From Pigmentiphaga kullae (GTDB lineage: Bacteria > Pseudomonadota > Gammaproteobacteria > Burkholderiales > Burkholderiaceae_B): a DNA stretch of 64,000 nt. Position numbers and translations under genes: made by a program. Below, piece after piece: positions 34,291 to 43,471 of the stretch; the stretch's first letter is position 1; every line of letters begins with the position of its first letter. The DNA is taken from the NCBI RefSeq assembly GCF_004216695.1, contig NZ_SGXC01000001.1, positions 496,001 through 560,000 on the forward strand, read 5' to 3'. The notes under the pieces are model-generated. The model searched no databases. It worked only from the letters and a program-made list of their open reading frames with translations, and was not told the origin of the DNA.

Positions 34291-34879
34291 GGGCGGCGAC
34301 CCGCTTGCGGGGGGCGCGGGCGTGCTGGCGCTCGACGCGTTCGGACACGCGGCGCGACAACTCCCGGGTGGACGGAATGCGCAGGCTGCGCTCCTCGGCC
34401 TTCTCCTCGTCCTCGGCCAGGTTGGCGATGATGCCCAGCAGCACCTTGCGCGCCACGCCTATCTCGTCGGCCGTCAGCCCGCGGATGCCGATGCGGTTGA
34501 CGTCTTCGGCCAGCGGGATCAGCTTGCGCTCGAGCTCGCGGCCCCGGTCCGTCAGATACACGTACATGTTCTTCTTGTTGCCGGGCAGGTGCTTGCGCTC
34601 GACGTAGCCCAGGGCCTCCATGGCCTTGAGCGCGCTGTAGGTGGTGGGCTCCATCACCCCCGCCTCGTCGCTCAGCTCGCGCTGGGTCAGGCCGTCCTGC
34701 ACCCACAGGATGCGCAGGAAGGCCCAGTGCCCGAACGAGACGTGATGCTCGTTCAGCCTCATCTGCAAGGCGCGGACGAAGGCACGCGTGGCGTCCTTGA
34801 CCAGGTGGGCCAGGCGGTCGTTGGGCGCCGCGCTTTGCCAGTGCTCCAGGATCTTGCGGGTGTCTTCGGCGGAACTCAT
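34280..34879 (-). CDS. MarR-family transcriptional regulator
   Basis: 199 residues, longer than usual because of a basic C-terminal tail (RRVSERVERQHARAPRKRVA). The winged helix-turn-helix includes GLTQRELSDEAGVMEPTTYS and the wing HLPGNKKNMYVYLTDRGREL. It is divergent from the Bug-Rieske-dehydrogenase operon (154 bases between starts), and the gap contains two matching pseudopalindromes that are probably its operators. Downstream it is coupled to photolyase. Regulators of this type are induced by aromatic carboxylates. Confidence 0.9.
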   Translation of the reverse strand: MSSAEDTRKILEHWQSAAPNDRLAHLVKDATRAFVRALQMRLNEHHVSFGHWAFLRILWVQDGLTQRELSDEAGVMEPTTYSALKAMEALGYVERKHLPGNKKNMYVYLTDRGRELERKLIPLAEDVNRIGIRGLTADEIGVARKVLLGIIANLAEDEEKAEERSLRIPSTRELSRRVSERVERQHARAPRKRVAAHDE

Positions 34880-34951
34880 GGTCTTCCGGGGGGCTGTGCT
34901 CGGGCAAATGATACCCGTCCGGTAGTGCTGGAACGGGGGCTTGAAAAATAC

Positions 34952-34983
34952 TTAGAGCTTTAATATTATTCTTATAGCTCTAA
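34952..34983. promoter_or_regulatory. Paired MarR-type operators
   Basis: Two 12-base pseudopalindromes of form TTANAGCTNTAA: TTAGAGCTTTAA at 34952-34963 and TTATAGCTCTAA at 34972-34983. Their starts are 20 bases apart, two helical turns, and they are inverted copies of each other. They lie in the AT-rich divergent gap between the MarR gene and the Rieske operon. Spacing and symmetry fit two MarR dimers on one DNA face; the assignment to this regulator is inference. Confidence 0.6.
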
Positions 34984-35032
34984 TAAAACCAGTGTACCCG
35001 GATGACCGGGACATCCACCCAAGGAGACCTCC

Positions 35033-36046
35033 ATGACCCATTCCGTACACCGCTTCGTCCGACATGCCGCCACGGCGGCCACCCGCGTGGGCCTGGCCGC
35101 GCTGCTGGGCTGTGCGCCGGCGCTGGCCAGCGCCGACGACGCGGCCGACTACCCCTCGCGCCCCGTCCGCTTCGTCGTACCCTACGCCACCGGCGGTCTG
35201 CCCGACACGGTGGCCCGCATCATCGGCCAGCGCCTGACCGAGCATCTGGGCAAGTCCTTCGTGGTCGAGAACAAGCCCGGCGCCAACGGCGTGGTGGCCG
35301 CGCAGACGCTGATGGGCAGCCCGCACGACGGCTATACCTTCCTGGTCACCGACGGCTCGATGATGTCGATCAACCCGTCGCTGTACAAGGATCTCGCCTA
35401 CGAGCCCAAGCGCGATTTCATGCCGGTCTCGCTGGTGGCGACCTCGCCGCTGTTCATCGCCGCCCGCCCCGATTTCCCGGCCGGCACGCTGCAGGAATTC
35501 GTCGAGCTGGCCAAGAAAAGCCCCACCGGCATCACCTATGGTTCGTCGGGCGTGGGCAGCAGCCACCACCTGACGATGGAAGCCCTGAAAAGCGCGCTGA
35601 ACCTGCGGCTGGACCATGTCCCGTTCCGGGGTTCGGGCCAGGCCGTGCCCGCGCTGGTGGGCAAGCAGGTGGACCTGGTGGTGGCCGCGCTGCCCTCGCT
35701 GTCGGGTTTCGCGCAGAAGGGACAGGCCAAGATCCTGGCCACGAACTCGCTCAAGCGCTCCAGCCTGGCCCCCAACGTACCGGCCATCTCCGAGATCGTT
35801 CCCGATTTCAATTTCGCCGTCACCGTGGGGGTGCTGGCGCCCACCGGTACGCCCCAGGCCATCGTGAACAAGCTCAGCGCCGAGATCGCCAAGGTGGTCA
35901 AGCAACCCGAGGTCATCAAGCAATTGCAGGGGCTGGGCATCGAACCCGTGGGCGGAACGCCGTCCGAGTATGCGCAAGCCATCGATGAAGAAGCCCGCCG
36001 CTATGCCGGCCCGATCAAGGCCGCGGGCATCAAGCCGGAAAATTGA
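35033..36046 (+). CDS. Bug-family tripartite tricarboxylate transporter receptor
   Basis: 337 residues with a signal peptide ending near ALA-SA. Marks are YPSRPVRFVVPYATGGLPD, VVENKPGANGVVAAQTLMG, SPHDGYTFLV and LAPNVPAISEIVPDF. It is the first gene of an operon with a Rieske oxygenase and a Gfo/Idh/MocA dehydrogenase, behind a good AAGGAG site. The likely ligand is the aromatic dicarboxylate that the oxygenase attacks; that is inference from operon order. Confidence 0.92.
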   Translation: MTHSVHRFVRHAATAATRVGLAALLGCAPALASADDAADYPSRPVRFVVPYATGGLPDTVARIIGQRLTEHLGKSFVVENKPGANGVVAAQTLMGSPHDGYTFLVTDGSMMSINPSLYKDLAYEPKRDFMPVSLVATSPLFIAARPDFPAGTLQEFVELAKKSPTGITYGSSGVGSSHHLTMEALKSALNLRLDHVPFRGSGQAVPALVGKQVDLVVAALPSLSGFAQKGQAKILATNSLKRSSLAPNVPAISEIVPDFNFAVTVGVLAPTGTPQAIVNKLSAEIAKVVKQPEVIKQLQGLGIEPVGGTPSEYAQAIDEEARRYAGPIKAAGIKPEN

Positions 36047-36058
36047 AGGAGAAACAGC

Positions 36059-37372
36059 ATGTTGTCGCGTGAAAAGAACGAGCGGCTGTGCCGCGTGGAG
36101 GGCGACGCCCCGATGGGCACGCTGATGCGCCGCCACTGGCTGCCGCTGTGCCTGGTCGAGGAAGTGGCCGAGCCGGACGGCGCCCCGGTGCACGCCCGGC
36201 TGCTGGGGCTGGACCTGGTCGTGTTCCGCGACACCCAGGGCCGCATCGGCGCGCTGGACGAGAAATGCCCGCACCGGCGCGTATCGCTGGTCTACGGCCG
36301 CAACGAGGAAGGCGGGCTGCGCTGCCTGTACCACGGCTGGAAGATGGACGTGACCGGGCAGGTGCTGGACATGGCGTCCGAGCCCGAGACCAGTCCCATG
36401 GCCTCGAAGGTGCGCACCAGGGCCTACCCCACGCGCGAGTGGGGCGGCATGGTCTGGGTCTTCCTGGGCAAGGAGGAAGACGCGCCCGAGTTCGTTCCCC
36501 CGCCCTGGGCGCCGACCCGGGACGCCAAGGTCAGCATCGCCAAGGTCATCCTGCCCTGCAACTGGGCGCAGGTCCTGGAAGGCGCGATCGATTCGGCCCA
36601 CAGCTCCAGCCTGCACTCGTCGGACTTCGTGCCGGCCAAGGTCAGCGGCGCCGAAGCCACCGACAAGAACTGGCTGCGTCCATCCACCGACAAGGCGCCG
36701 CGCCTGCAGGTCGAGCGCACGCCTTACGGTTTCCGCTACGCCGCGATCCGCCGTCCGATCTTCGATGCCGACACGCAGGACTACGTGCGCTCGACCGTGT
36801 TCGTCGCGCCCTTCACGGTGCTGGTCCCACCCAACAACCTGTACAACGTCGCCAACGTGAACGTGCCCATGGACGACACGAACACGGCGTTCTACTTCCT
36901 GGCCTGGGGCCATCCGGCCAAGACGCCCGATACCGAGACCTGGCGCAAGTTCCTGCGCGCGCAGATCGGCCCCGACGTGGACGACCGCTACCGGCCGCAC
37001 CGCAACCACGACAACCGCTTCTGGCAGGACCGCCAGGCGATGAAGGCGGGCAACTTTACCGGCATCACCGGCTTTCCCAACCAGGACATCGCCATGTGGG
37101 TGACCATGGGCGCCCTGGCCGACCGGTCCGAGGAACGGCTGGGCACCAGCGACCTGGCCATCGTCGAATTCCGCCGCCGGATGCTGACGGCACTGGACGA
37201 GTTCGCGGCCGGAGAAGCGCCCATCGCCCTGGGCGAGAACGCCATTCCCAGGGAGATCTGTTCGTTCCAGGCCATCGTGCCCAAGTCGGTCGACTGGCGC
37301 CAGTACAAGGTGTCGCATGTGTGGGACGACGTGCCCGCCACCCAGCGACTCGACTCCAACTACGAGGTATAG
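36059..37372 (+). CDS. Rieske oxygenase large subunit, phthalate 4,5-dioxygenase-like
   Basis: 437 residues. The Rieske centre is C70-P-H72 ([10 protein letters not shown]) and C89-x-x-H92 (CLYHGWK). The mononuclear iron site is in [19 protein letters not shown], with H181 and H186 as ligands and D178 as the bridging Asp. Length and the DSAHxxxLH pattern fit the phthalate-dioxygenase group, which acts as an oligomer of one subunit type fed by a separate reductase. No reductase gene is in this operon. The next gene is a dehydrogenase of the type that oxidises dihydrodiols of phthalate. The substrate is inferred. Confidence 0.9.
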   Translation: MLSREKNERLCRVEGDAPMGTLMRRHWLPLCLVEEVAEPDGAPVHARLLGLDLVVFRDTQGRIGALDEKCPHRRVSLVYGRNEEGGLRCLYHGWKMDVTGQVLDMASEPETSPMASKVRTRAYPTREWGGMVWVFLGKEEDAPEFVPPPWAPTRDAKVSIAKVILPCNWAQVLEGAIDSAHSSSLHSSDFVPAKVSGAEATDKNWLRPSTDKAPRLQVERTPYGFRYAAIRRPIFDADTQDYVRSTVFVAPFTVLVPPNNLYNVANVNVPMDDTNTAFYFLAWGHPAKTPDTETWRKFLRAQIGPDVDDRYRPHRNHDNRFWQDRQAMKAGNFTGITGFPNQDIAMWVTMGALADRSEERLGTSDLAIVEFRRRMLTALDEFAAGEAPIALGENAIPREICSFQAIVPKSVDWRQYKVSHVWDDVPATQRLDSNYEV

Positions 37373-37394
37373 CCCCCCCCTACGCGCTTACGCG

Positions 37395-37442
37395 CGCCCC
37401 CCCCAGGGGGCGGCACTGGCGGACCGGCGGAGCCGGATCCGC
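37395..37442. repeat. GC-rich double-hairpin intergenic element
   Basis: Between the oxygenase and dehydrogenase genes lie two stems: CGCCCCC/GGGGGCG (37395-37412, loop CCCA) and GCGGACCGGC/GCCGGATCCGC (37419-37442, one bulged A, loop GGA). From memory of Burkholderiales intergenic regions it looks like a dispersed element, but only one copy is in this window. It could be an mRNA processing or attenuation site inside the operon. Confidence 0.4.
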
Positions 37443-37482
37443 GGTGCCCCGGGTCGGGTCATGGATTTTCGGAGGAAGTCTG

Positions 37483-38670
37483 ATGTCGATTGCTCCATTG
37501 CGGCTGGGCGTAGCTGGGCTGGGACGCGCCTTTTCGCTGATGCTGCCGACCTTCCTGGGCGATGCGCGCATCGTGCTGGCGGCGGCTTGCGACCCTCGGG
37601 AGGCCGCGCGCGGGCAGTTCGCGCGCGACTTCGGCGCGCCGGTGCACGGCGACATCGAAGCGCTGGCGGCCGATCCGTCGCTGGACGCGATCTACGTCGC
37701 CAGTCCCCATCAGTTCCACGCCCGTCACGCCGAGATCGCCGCGGCGCATGGCAAGCACGTGCTGGTGGAGAAGCCCATGGCGCTGGCGATGGACGAATGC
37801 GACCGCATGATCGCGGCTTGCGAGCGCGCCGGCGTGCACCTGATCGTGGGCCACTGCCACAGCTTCGACACGCCCTACCTGAAGACCCGCGAACTGATCG
37901 CCAGCGGCGAGTTCGGCAAAGTGCGCATGATCCATGCGCTGAACTACACCGACTACCTGTACCGTCCGCGCCGGCCGGAGGAACTGGTGACCGCAGAGGG
38001 CGGCGGCGCCATCTTCAGCCAGGCCGCGCACCAGGTGGACATCGTGCGGCTGCTGGCCGGCTCGCCGCCCACGCGGCTGCGCGCCGCCGTCGGCAACTGG
38101 GACCCGCGCCGCGTCACCGAAGGCGCCTACTCGGCCATGCTGTGGTTCGAATCGGGCGCCTACGCCTCGCTGTCCTATAACGGCTACGCGCACTTCGACT
38201 CCGACGAATGGACGGGCTGGATAGGCGAGATGGGCAACCGCAAGTCCCCGGACGACTACGGCGCCGCGCGGCGCAAGCTGGCCGCCGTGGCTTCGCCGGA
38301 GGAAGAGGCCCGCGCCAAGGCCGCCGGCACCTATGGCGGATCGGCCTACAAGCCGCCGGCCGACGACGACGAAGCCCGCGCCTACCAGCACTTCGGCCCC
38401 ATCATCGTGTCCTGCGACCATGCCGACCTGCGGCCGCTGCCCGACGGCATCGCCATCCATGCCGACGACGAGAAACGATGGGTGCCGCTGGAGCGCCCGG
38501 CCGTACCGCGCCATGAAGTGATCGACGAACTGGTGGCCGCCGTGCGGCAGGGGCAGCCACCCCGGCACGACGGCCGCTGGGCCCGGGCCACGCTGGAGAT
38601 CTGCCTGGCGATGCTGCAATCGTCCAAGGACGGCCAGGACATCCCGCTGGCGCATCAGCCGTCCTGGTAG
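37483..38670 (+). CDS. Gfo/Idh/MocA-family oxidoreductase, dihydroxyphthalate-dehydrogenase-like
   Basis: 395 residues. The N-terminal NAD(P)-binding domain begins [19 protein letters not shown], and the family motif [14 protein letters not shown] carries the conserved EKP lysine. The substrate domain contains [19 protein letters not shown], with the catalytic-site His, and [13 protein letters not shown]. Together with the Rieske gene upstream this is the pattern of 4,5-dihydro-4,5-dihydroxyphthalate dehydrogenase (Pht4/OphB type). The ATG at 37483 follows GGAGGA at 37471. It overlaps the convergent methylase gene by 16 bases. Confidence 0.85.
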   Translation: MSIAPLRLGVAGLGRAFSLMLPTFLGDARIVLAAACDPREAARGQFARDFGAPVHGDIEALAADPSLDAIYVASPHQFHARHAEIAAAHGKHVLVEKPMALAMDECDRMIAACERAGVHLIVGHCHSFDTPYLKTRELIASGEFGKVRMIHALNYTDYLYRPRRPEELVTAEGGGAIFSQAAHQVDIVRLLAGSPPTRLRAAVGNWDPRRVTEGAYSAMLWFESGAYASLSYNGYAHFDSDEWTGWIGEMGNRKSPDDYGAARRKLAAVASPEEEARAKAAGTYGGSAYKPPADDDEARAYQHFGPIIVSCDHADLRPLPDGIAIHADDEKRWVPLERPAVPRHEVIDELVAAVRQGQPPRHDGRWARATLEICLAMLQSSKDGQDIPLAHQPSW

Positions 38671-39431
38671 TCGCCCGCGGGGCGCTCCAGGAAATCGCCG
38701 ACGTAGACCAGATGCTCGAACGGCAGTTCATGCCGGCCAGCCACCTCCACCAGCGTCTCGAGCGTGGCGCGCAGCACCTGCTGCCGCGCCTCGCGTCCGG
38801 CATGGCAGACGACGGCCACTGGCGTGTCGCCCGGATAGCCCGCCTTCAACTCGTCCACCACCCGCGCCAGGTCGGTCCGCATCGTGAACAACACCAGCGC
38901 GCTGCGGCTTTGCGCCAGCACCGACAGGCGGTCGCTGCCGCCATAGCCTTCGTTGGCGTTCTTGCCCAGGCTCAGGATCACCGACTGGCTGGCGCTGCCG
39001 CCCGTCACCGCGCAGCCCAGCGCCGCGTTGGCCGCGGCGAAGCTGGAGACGCCCGGAACGACTTCGGGCGCGAGGTCGCGGAACGCATCCAGGTAGCCGA
39101 TATGCGGACCGTACAGCGTCGGATCGCCCTGCGTCAGGACCGCCACGGTGCCGCCCGCCGCGACGCAATCGCGGATGGCCTGGCGGCGCGGCGACTCTTC
39201 GGCCTCGACCTCTTCGCGCAAGGCACGCCGCCGCGCCATGGGCGTGAACAGGCCGTGGCCGGCTTCCATGAACCGCTTGCCGGCCAGTTGCGCGGGATAG
39301 CGGGCGGGCGCGTCGGCCTGCCCCAGCACCAGGTCGGACTCGCGCATGATGCGGTCGGCCCGCAGGGTCAGGTGCTCGGGATCCCCCGTGCCCAGGCTGA
39401 CGAGATAGAGCTTGCCGGGTCTGGATGGCAT
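38655..39431 (-). CDS. Tetrapyrrole methylase (precorrin methyltransferase-like) SAM enzyme
   Basis: 258 residues. The fold is marked by [18 protein letters not shown] at the N-terminus, [39 protein letters not shown] and [20 protein letters not shown], all conserved in corrin methyltransferases such as CobM, CobI and CobF. No other cobalamin gene is nearby, and it lies 16 bases downstream of a LysR gene, transcribed with it. The exact methylation site is not deducible; a non-corrin role is possible. Confidence 0.82.
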   Translation of the reverse strand: MPSRPGKLYLVSLGTGDPEHLTLRADRIMRESDLVLGQADAPARYPAQLAGKRFMEAGHGLFTPMARRRALREEVEAEESPRRQAIRDCVAAGGTVAVLTQGDPTLYGPHIGYLDAFRDLAPEVVPGVSSFAAANAALGCAVTGGSASQSVILSLGKNANEGYGGSDRLSVLAQSRSALVLFTMRTDLARVVDELKAGYPGDTPVAVVCHAGREARQQVLRATLETLVEVAGRHELPFEHLVYVGDFLERPAGDYQDG

Positions 39432-39447
39432 CGAGTTTCTCCTGGGC

Positions 39448-40410
39448 CTAGCGATCGGTGCGCCACATGCCGTCGCGCGCCATCCTGTCCACGATCTCGC
39501 CGATCAGGCCCGCGATGGCCGAGACGGCCTTGGCCGGCCCCTTGGTCTTGGCGAAGACCAGCGCGACGGTGCGCTGGAACGGCGGATCGACGATGCGGGC
39601 GGCCTGCACCTCGCCCTTGCCGACCTCGGTCCACACCGCATGCAGCGGCAGCACCGTGTACAGCCTTTCGCGCGCGACCAGCGAGGCCTGGAGCGGCAGC
39701 GAATCGGCCTCGATCACCGGGGCCAGCGTGATGTGCTCCTGGCGCGCCATGGAATCGAGCGCCGTGCGCAGACCGTTGGGCGCGCTGGGCAGGATGAAGG
39801 GCAACTCGTGCAGGCTGCGGAAGGGAACTTCCTCCTGGGCGGTCAGGCGGTCGCCCGCCGGCCCGATCAGGTAGCTGTCCACGGTGGCCAGGCACTGCTC
39901 GTGCTCGGGCAGCGTGCCGCCGTAGCGGTACAGGATGCCGATATCCACGCGCGCATCGGCCAGCCATTCCTCGACCTGGCCGCTGGAACCTTCCAGCACC
40001 TTCAGATTGACGCCGGGATAGCGGGCCCGCACCTCGGTGAAGAGCTGGCCCACCAGATGGTGGCCGATGGACGGCAGGGTGCCCAGCGTGACGCGGCCGC
40101 TGGCATCGCGCGCCTGTTCGCGGATCTCGTTTTCCAGCTGCTCGGCATCGGCCAGCAGCGCGCGCACCTGGGGGAAGATGCGCTGCCCCACGTCCGACAG
40201 CTCCACGCCCCGGCCGGTGCGCACGAACAGCCGCGTGCCGCACTCGCGTTCGAGCGCGTTCAACTGCCGGCTGAGCAGGGACTGGTTGCTGTTCAGGAAC
40301 AGCGCCGCGCGCGTCAGGCTGCCCAGTTCGCCTATCGCGAGAAAAGCCCGCCATTTCTGCAGGCTGGCGGTGACGTCCAGTTGGATGCTGGTGGCTTTCG
40401 GATGCTGCAT
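39448..40410 (-). CDS. LysR-family transcriptional regulator
   Basis: 320 residues. The helix-turn-helix at about residues 14-75 reads LQKWRAFLAIGELGSLTRAA, NSNQSLLSRQLNALE and LFVRTGRGVELSDVGQRIF. The effector domain follows (GRVTLGTLPSIGHHLVGQLF). It is the LysR gene closest to the block 40.5-54 kb, where five promoters share a 13-bp dyad, and so is the prime candidate for that regulon's controller. The ATG at 40410 is chosen because the longer upstream reading is not LysR-like. Confidence 0.9.
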   Translation of the reverse strand: MQHPKATSIQLDVTASLQKWRAFLAIGELGSLTRAALFLNSNQSLLSRQLNALERECGTRLFVRTGRGVELSDVGQRIFPQVRALLADAEQLENEIREQARDASGRVTLGTLPSIGHHLVGQLFTEVRARYPGVNLKVLEGSSGQVEEWLADARVDIGILYRYGGTLPEHEQCLATVDSYLIGPAGDRLTAQEEVPFRSLHELPFILPSAPNGLRTALDSMARQEHITLAPVIEADSLPLQASLVARERLYTVLPLHAVWTEVGKGEVQAARIVDPPFQRTVALVFAKTKGPAKAVSAIAGLIGEIVDRMARDGMWRTDR

Positions 40411-40492
40411 CGCAAGCGGCGCTCGTCCAGGAAAAGAAGACGAGTTTATACCCGCCCGCGCATCGCGGGACGCCGCGCCCCGCACCAGGCTC

Positions 40493-41269
40493 CTACCGCC
40501 CCTTGAACACCGGCGCCCGCTTCTCGCGGAACGCGGCCTGCGCCTCGGCGGCATCCTCGGTGGTGGCGATGATCGCGGTCATGTCCTGTTCGTAGCGATA
40601 GCCGTCGCGCAGGCTCATGTCCTCGATGGTGTTCAGCGTATGCTTGCCCATGCGCGTGGAGACGGGGCTCTTGGCGGCGATGACGCCGGCCATCTCCATC
40701 GCGGCGGGCAGCAGGTCCTCCGGGGCCGTGCAGGCCTCGACGATGCCGAGCCGGTAGAGTTCGGCCGCCGGCACCCGGTAGCCGGTCAGCATCATGCGCC
40801 GCAGCAGCGAATGGGGAAACAGGCGCATCGCGTGGCGGCACCCTCCCAATAAGCCCACGTCAACTTCCGGCAGGCCCAGCGAGGCGCGCTCGGAGGCGAT
40901 CAGCACGTCGGCCGAGGCCACCATCGCCAGCCCGGATCCCAGCGCCGGGCCGTTGATCGCCGCCACCACGGGCTTGGCGCATTCGCGGATGGCGTGGAAA
41001 CACTCGCGGGTGCGGCGCAGGTGCGCGGGCAGGTCGCCCGGCCCCTTGATCACGTCGGCCCGCCCTTTCAGGTCGGCGCCGGCGCAGAACACCTTGCCCG
41101 CCCCCGTCAGCACCACCACCCGGACCTCGGGCGTCTCGGATATCCAGTCCAGCGCCGCGGTCAGTTCGTCGTTCAGCACGCGGGTCAGGGCGTTGACCGG
41201 CGGGCTGTCCAGGGTCACCAGGGCGATGTGGCCATCCACCCGCAGCTGCAATTGCTTGAATTCGTTCAT
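40493..41269 (-). CDS. Enoyl-CoA hydratase/isomerase family protein
   Basis: 258 residues, the standard crotonase length. Oxyanion-hole elements are GKVFCAGADLKGRADV and INGPALGSGLAMVASADV. The catalytic stretch is LGLPEVDVGLLGGCRHAMRL; it keeps the Glu of PE but lacks the GGTQRL motif of true short-chain hydratases, so an atypical substrate or isomerase/hydrolase activity is possible. The ATG at 41269 is preferred over a TTG 63 bases upstream. A regulatory dyad lies 77 bases before the start. It is divergent from the CMD-family gene. Confidence 0.87.
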   Translation of the reverse strand: MNEFKQLQLRVDGHIALVTLDSPPVNALTRVLNDELTAALDWISETPEVRVVVLTGAGKVFCAGADLKGRADVIKGPGDLPAHLRRTRECFHAIRECAKPVVAAINGPALGSGLAMVASADVLIASERASLGLPEVDVGLLGGCRHAMRLFPHSLLRRMMLTGYRVPAAELYRLGIVEACTAPEDLLPAAMEMAGVIAAKSPVSTRMGKHTLNTIEDMSLRDGYRYEQDMTAIIATTEDAAEAQAAFREKRAPVFKGR

Positions 41270-41345
41270 GGAAAAGATCGTAGTCGTGGGCAGGATACGC
41301 AGCGAGTCTAGGCGCGCGCGCAACCCGCGCAAAGGCGGGTCCGGT

Positions 41346-41358
41346 CAAGGCTGCTATG
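41346..41358 (-). promoter_or_regulatory. Copy 1 of the shared 13-bp dyad
   Basis: Reads CATAGCAGCCTTG on the minus strand, upstream of the enoyl-CoA hydratase gene (start 41269) and 64 bases before the divergent CMD-family gene. It is one of five related sites whose consensus is CATANCAGCTTTG. Confidence 0.5.
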
Positions 41359-41421
41359 CGCCCGGCGCCATAGCGCGCGCGGGCGCCGCGCCCGATAATG
41401 CGGCCAAGACGAGAGGAGCCC

Positions 41422-42009
41422 ATGCCGAGAATCGACCTGCCCACGCCCGAAACCATGAGCCCGGAACAACGCCGGGTGCACGACAAAGTCATCGCCGGCA
41501 AGCGTGGCCGGCTGCGGGGTCCGCTACGCGCCGCGCTGTACAACCCCGAGCTGGCCGAGCGCTGGTCTGCCATGGGCGAACTGCTGCGCTACGACACCAC
41601 GCTGCCGCCCCGGCTGTCGGAACTGGCCATCCTGGTCACGGCCCGGGCCTGCAGCTCGCCCTTCGAATGGGCCGCCCACAAGACCGAAGCCGAGAAGGCG
41701 GGCGTGGAAGCGTGGATCATCGAGGCGCTGCGCGAACGCCGCATCCCCATCGAACTGGCGCCGGACGACGCGCTGGTGGTGCGCTACGCCAGCGAGCTGA
41801 ACGCCCACCGGTCGGTATCCGACGCCACCTACGCCGCCGCCCTGGCCCGCTTCGGCGCGCGCACCGTGGTCGAGCTGACCGCGCTGGTCGGCTACTACAC
41901 GCTGGTCGCGATGACGCTGAACGCGCACCAGATCCCGCTGGAACCCGGCGTCGTCGCCGCCTTCCCCCTGCCCCAGGACGACCCGGCGGTATGGGGCACG
42001 CCGCAATGA
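41422..42009 (+). CDS. Carboxymuconolactone decarboxylase family protein
   Basis: 195 residues. The helical CMD domain covers about 40-130: LPPRLSELAILVTARACSSP then FEWAAHKTEAEKAG, with EWxxH as the conserved active-site region; it lacks the CxxC of AhpD peroxidases. The C-terminal part (ALARFGARTVVELTALVGYY) is also conserved. Members decarboxylate gamma-carboxymuconolactone, but many relatives have unknown roles. The ATG at 41422 follows GAGGAG. It overlaps the lactonase-like gene by four bases (ATGA), so both belong to one operon. Confidence 0.87.
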   Translation: MPRIDLPTPETMSPEQRRVHDKVIAGKRGRLRGPLRAALYNPELAERWSAMGELLRYDTTLPPRLSELAILVTARACSSPFEWAAHKTEAEKAGVEAWIIEALRERRIPIELAPDDALVVRYASELNAHRSVSDATYAAALARFGARTVVELTALVGYYTLVAMTLNAHQIPLEPGVVAAFPLPQDDPAVWGTPQ

Positions 42010-42839
42010 GCGGGGCCGCGCGGCAGGCCACCCCGATCGCCGGCTGGGATTGCCACAACCATCTGCTCGGCCCCTACGACCGCTTTCCGCTGGCGGCCGA
42101 ACGCAGCTATACCCCGCCCGAGGCGCTGGTCGCGGACCACTCGGCCATGCTGGCCAGCCAGGGGCTGTCGCATGCGGTGCTGGTGCATCCCAGCGCGTAC
42201 GGCGAAGACTATTCGCTGCTGTTCCATGCGCTGTCGGCGCACGATCACCTGCGCGGCGTCATCGTCGCGCGGCCCGGCACGCCGCTGGACCTGGGCACGC
42301 TGCGCGCACGCGGCGTGCGCGCGCTGCGCTACAGCCACCGCAGCGGCGCGGCCGGGAATTTCGCCGGCAGCGCCTCGATCGATGACCTGCGGCGGATGGT
42401 TCGCGCGGTGGCCGATGCCGGCCTGCACGTCGAACTCTGGACCGACTGCCAGGCGCTGCCCGGCATCGCGCCGATGCTGGCGGACCTGCCCTGCCCGGTC
42501 GTGATCGACCACATGGGCAGCTTCGACGTGGAGGCGGGCACGAACGACCCGGGTTTCCAGCAACTGGTCCGGCTGCTGGGCGAAGGCAAGGCCTGGGTCA
42601 AGCTGTCGGCCTACCGCAGCCTTTTGAAGACGCCGGACCTGGAACCGGGCCGCCCCTTCCATCGCGCGCTGGTCGAGGCCAATCCCGACCAGCTCGTCTG
42701 GGGCAGCGACTGGCCCCATATCCGCATCGATCCGTGGCCCGCCCCGCGCCGCCTGTTCGACACCTTCCTGGCCTGGACCGGCAGCGAGCCGCTGGCACGC
42801 CGCATCCTGGTCGACAACCCGACCCGGCTCTACGCGTAG
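42006..42839 (+). CDS. Amidohydrolase, 2-pyrone-4,6-dicarboxylate lactonase-like
   Basis: 277 residues of the amidohydrolase-2 family. WDCHNHLLGPYDRFPLAAER near the N-terminus contains the HxH metal or substrate motif, VIDHMGSFD gives a further His, and LVWGSDWPHIRID the catalytic Asp. This order is that of LigI, which opens 2-pyrone-4,6-dicarboxylate in protocatechuate 4,5-cleavage; sulfomuconolactonases are close relatives. The ATGA overlap with the CMD-family gene couples the two. The likely role is lactone hydrolysis. Confidence 0.86.
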   Translation: MSGAARQATPIAGWDCHNHLLGPYDRFPLAAERSYTPPEALVADHSAMLASQGLSHAVLVHPSAYGEDYSLLFHALSAHDHLRGVIVARPGTPLDLGTLRARGVRALRYSHRSGAAGNFAGSASIDDLRRMVRAVADAGLHVELWTDCQALPGIAPMLADLPCPVVIDHMGSFDVEAGTNDPGFQQLVRLLGEGKAWVKLSAYRSLLKTPDLEPGRPFHRALVEANPDQLVWGSDWPHIRIDPWPAPRRLFDTFLAWTGSEPLARRILVDNPTRLYA

Positions 42840-42845
42840 GGCGGC

Positions 42846-43460
42846 TCATCCTTCCAGCACGGGCTCCGTGCGCCGGAAGGACGGCCGCGCCGCGACCTCG
42901 TCGTACCAGGCGGCCAGATACGGCGCCCGTACGCGCCATTGCAGCGCGCCGAAGCGGAAATCCAGGTAGCCCAGCGCGCAGCCCAGGCCGATGTGGCCGA
43001 TGCCGAACGGCGCCGCCGTCAGTTCGCGCGCCTCGCCTTCCAGCTTTTGCAGCGACGCCTCGGTCTTGATCCGGAAGGCGTCGATGAGCGCGTCCGATCG
43101 CTGCGCGTCGTCCCGGTCGACTTCGTTGCGCCAAAGGATCAGCACGTCCAGCAGGCCGTCGGCGAAGGCGTGCCAGCGCAGGGCCCGCCACTTTTCCTCG
43201 CTCCGGGCAGGAAACAGGTCGCCGCCGGCCAGGTCGTCCAGGTATTCGCAGATGACCGCCGAATCGAACAAGGCCATGCCGTCGTCCAATACCAGCGTGG
43301 GGATCTTGCTGAGCGGATTGTCCCGCATGATCTGCGGATTGGGCCGCAGCATGGCCGCGACCGACCGCACCAATTCCACGCGGTCTTCCAGTCTGAGCTC
43401 ATACAGGCAGACCATGACCTTGCGCACATACGGCGACTTGGGCGACCAGTGCAGCTTCAT
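42846..43460 (-). CDS. Glutathione S-transferase family protein
   Basis: 204 residues. The thioredoxin-like N-terminal domain begins MKLHWSPKSPYVRKVMV, with Ser in the usual activation position. The glutathione-binding segment is KIPTLVLDDGMALFDSAVI. The all-helical C-terminal domain ends in GYLDFRFGALQWRVRAPYLA. It lies 11 bases downstream of the CoA-transferase gene on the same strand. It is a paralogue of the GST at 48946, with the same opening and the same IGHxG motif. The substrate is unknown. Confidence 0.9.
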   Translation of the reverse strand: MKLHWSPKSPYVRKVMVCLYELRLEDRVELVRSVAAMLRPNPQIMRDNPLSKIPTLVLDDGMALFDSAVICEYLDDLAGGDLFPARSEEKWRALRWHAFADGLLDVLILWRNEVDRDDAQRSDALIDAFRIKTEASLQKLEGEARELTAAPFGIGHIGLGCALGYLDFRFGALQWRVRAPYLAAWYDEVAARPSFRRTEPVLEG

Positions 43461-43471
43461 GTCCGCTCCCA

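Noticed and set aside
37373-37404. Runs of eight C residues as a possible phase-variation tract
   Set aside because: They lie after a stop codon and 80 or more bases before the next start, not in a coding frame or core promoter; hairpin arms explain the second run.
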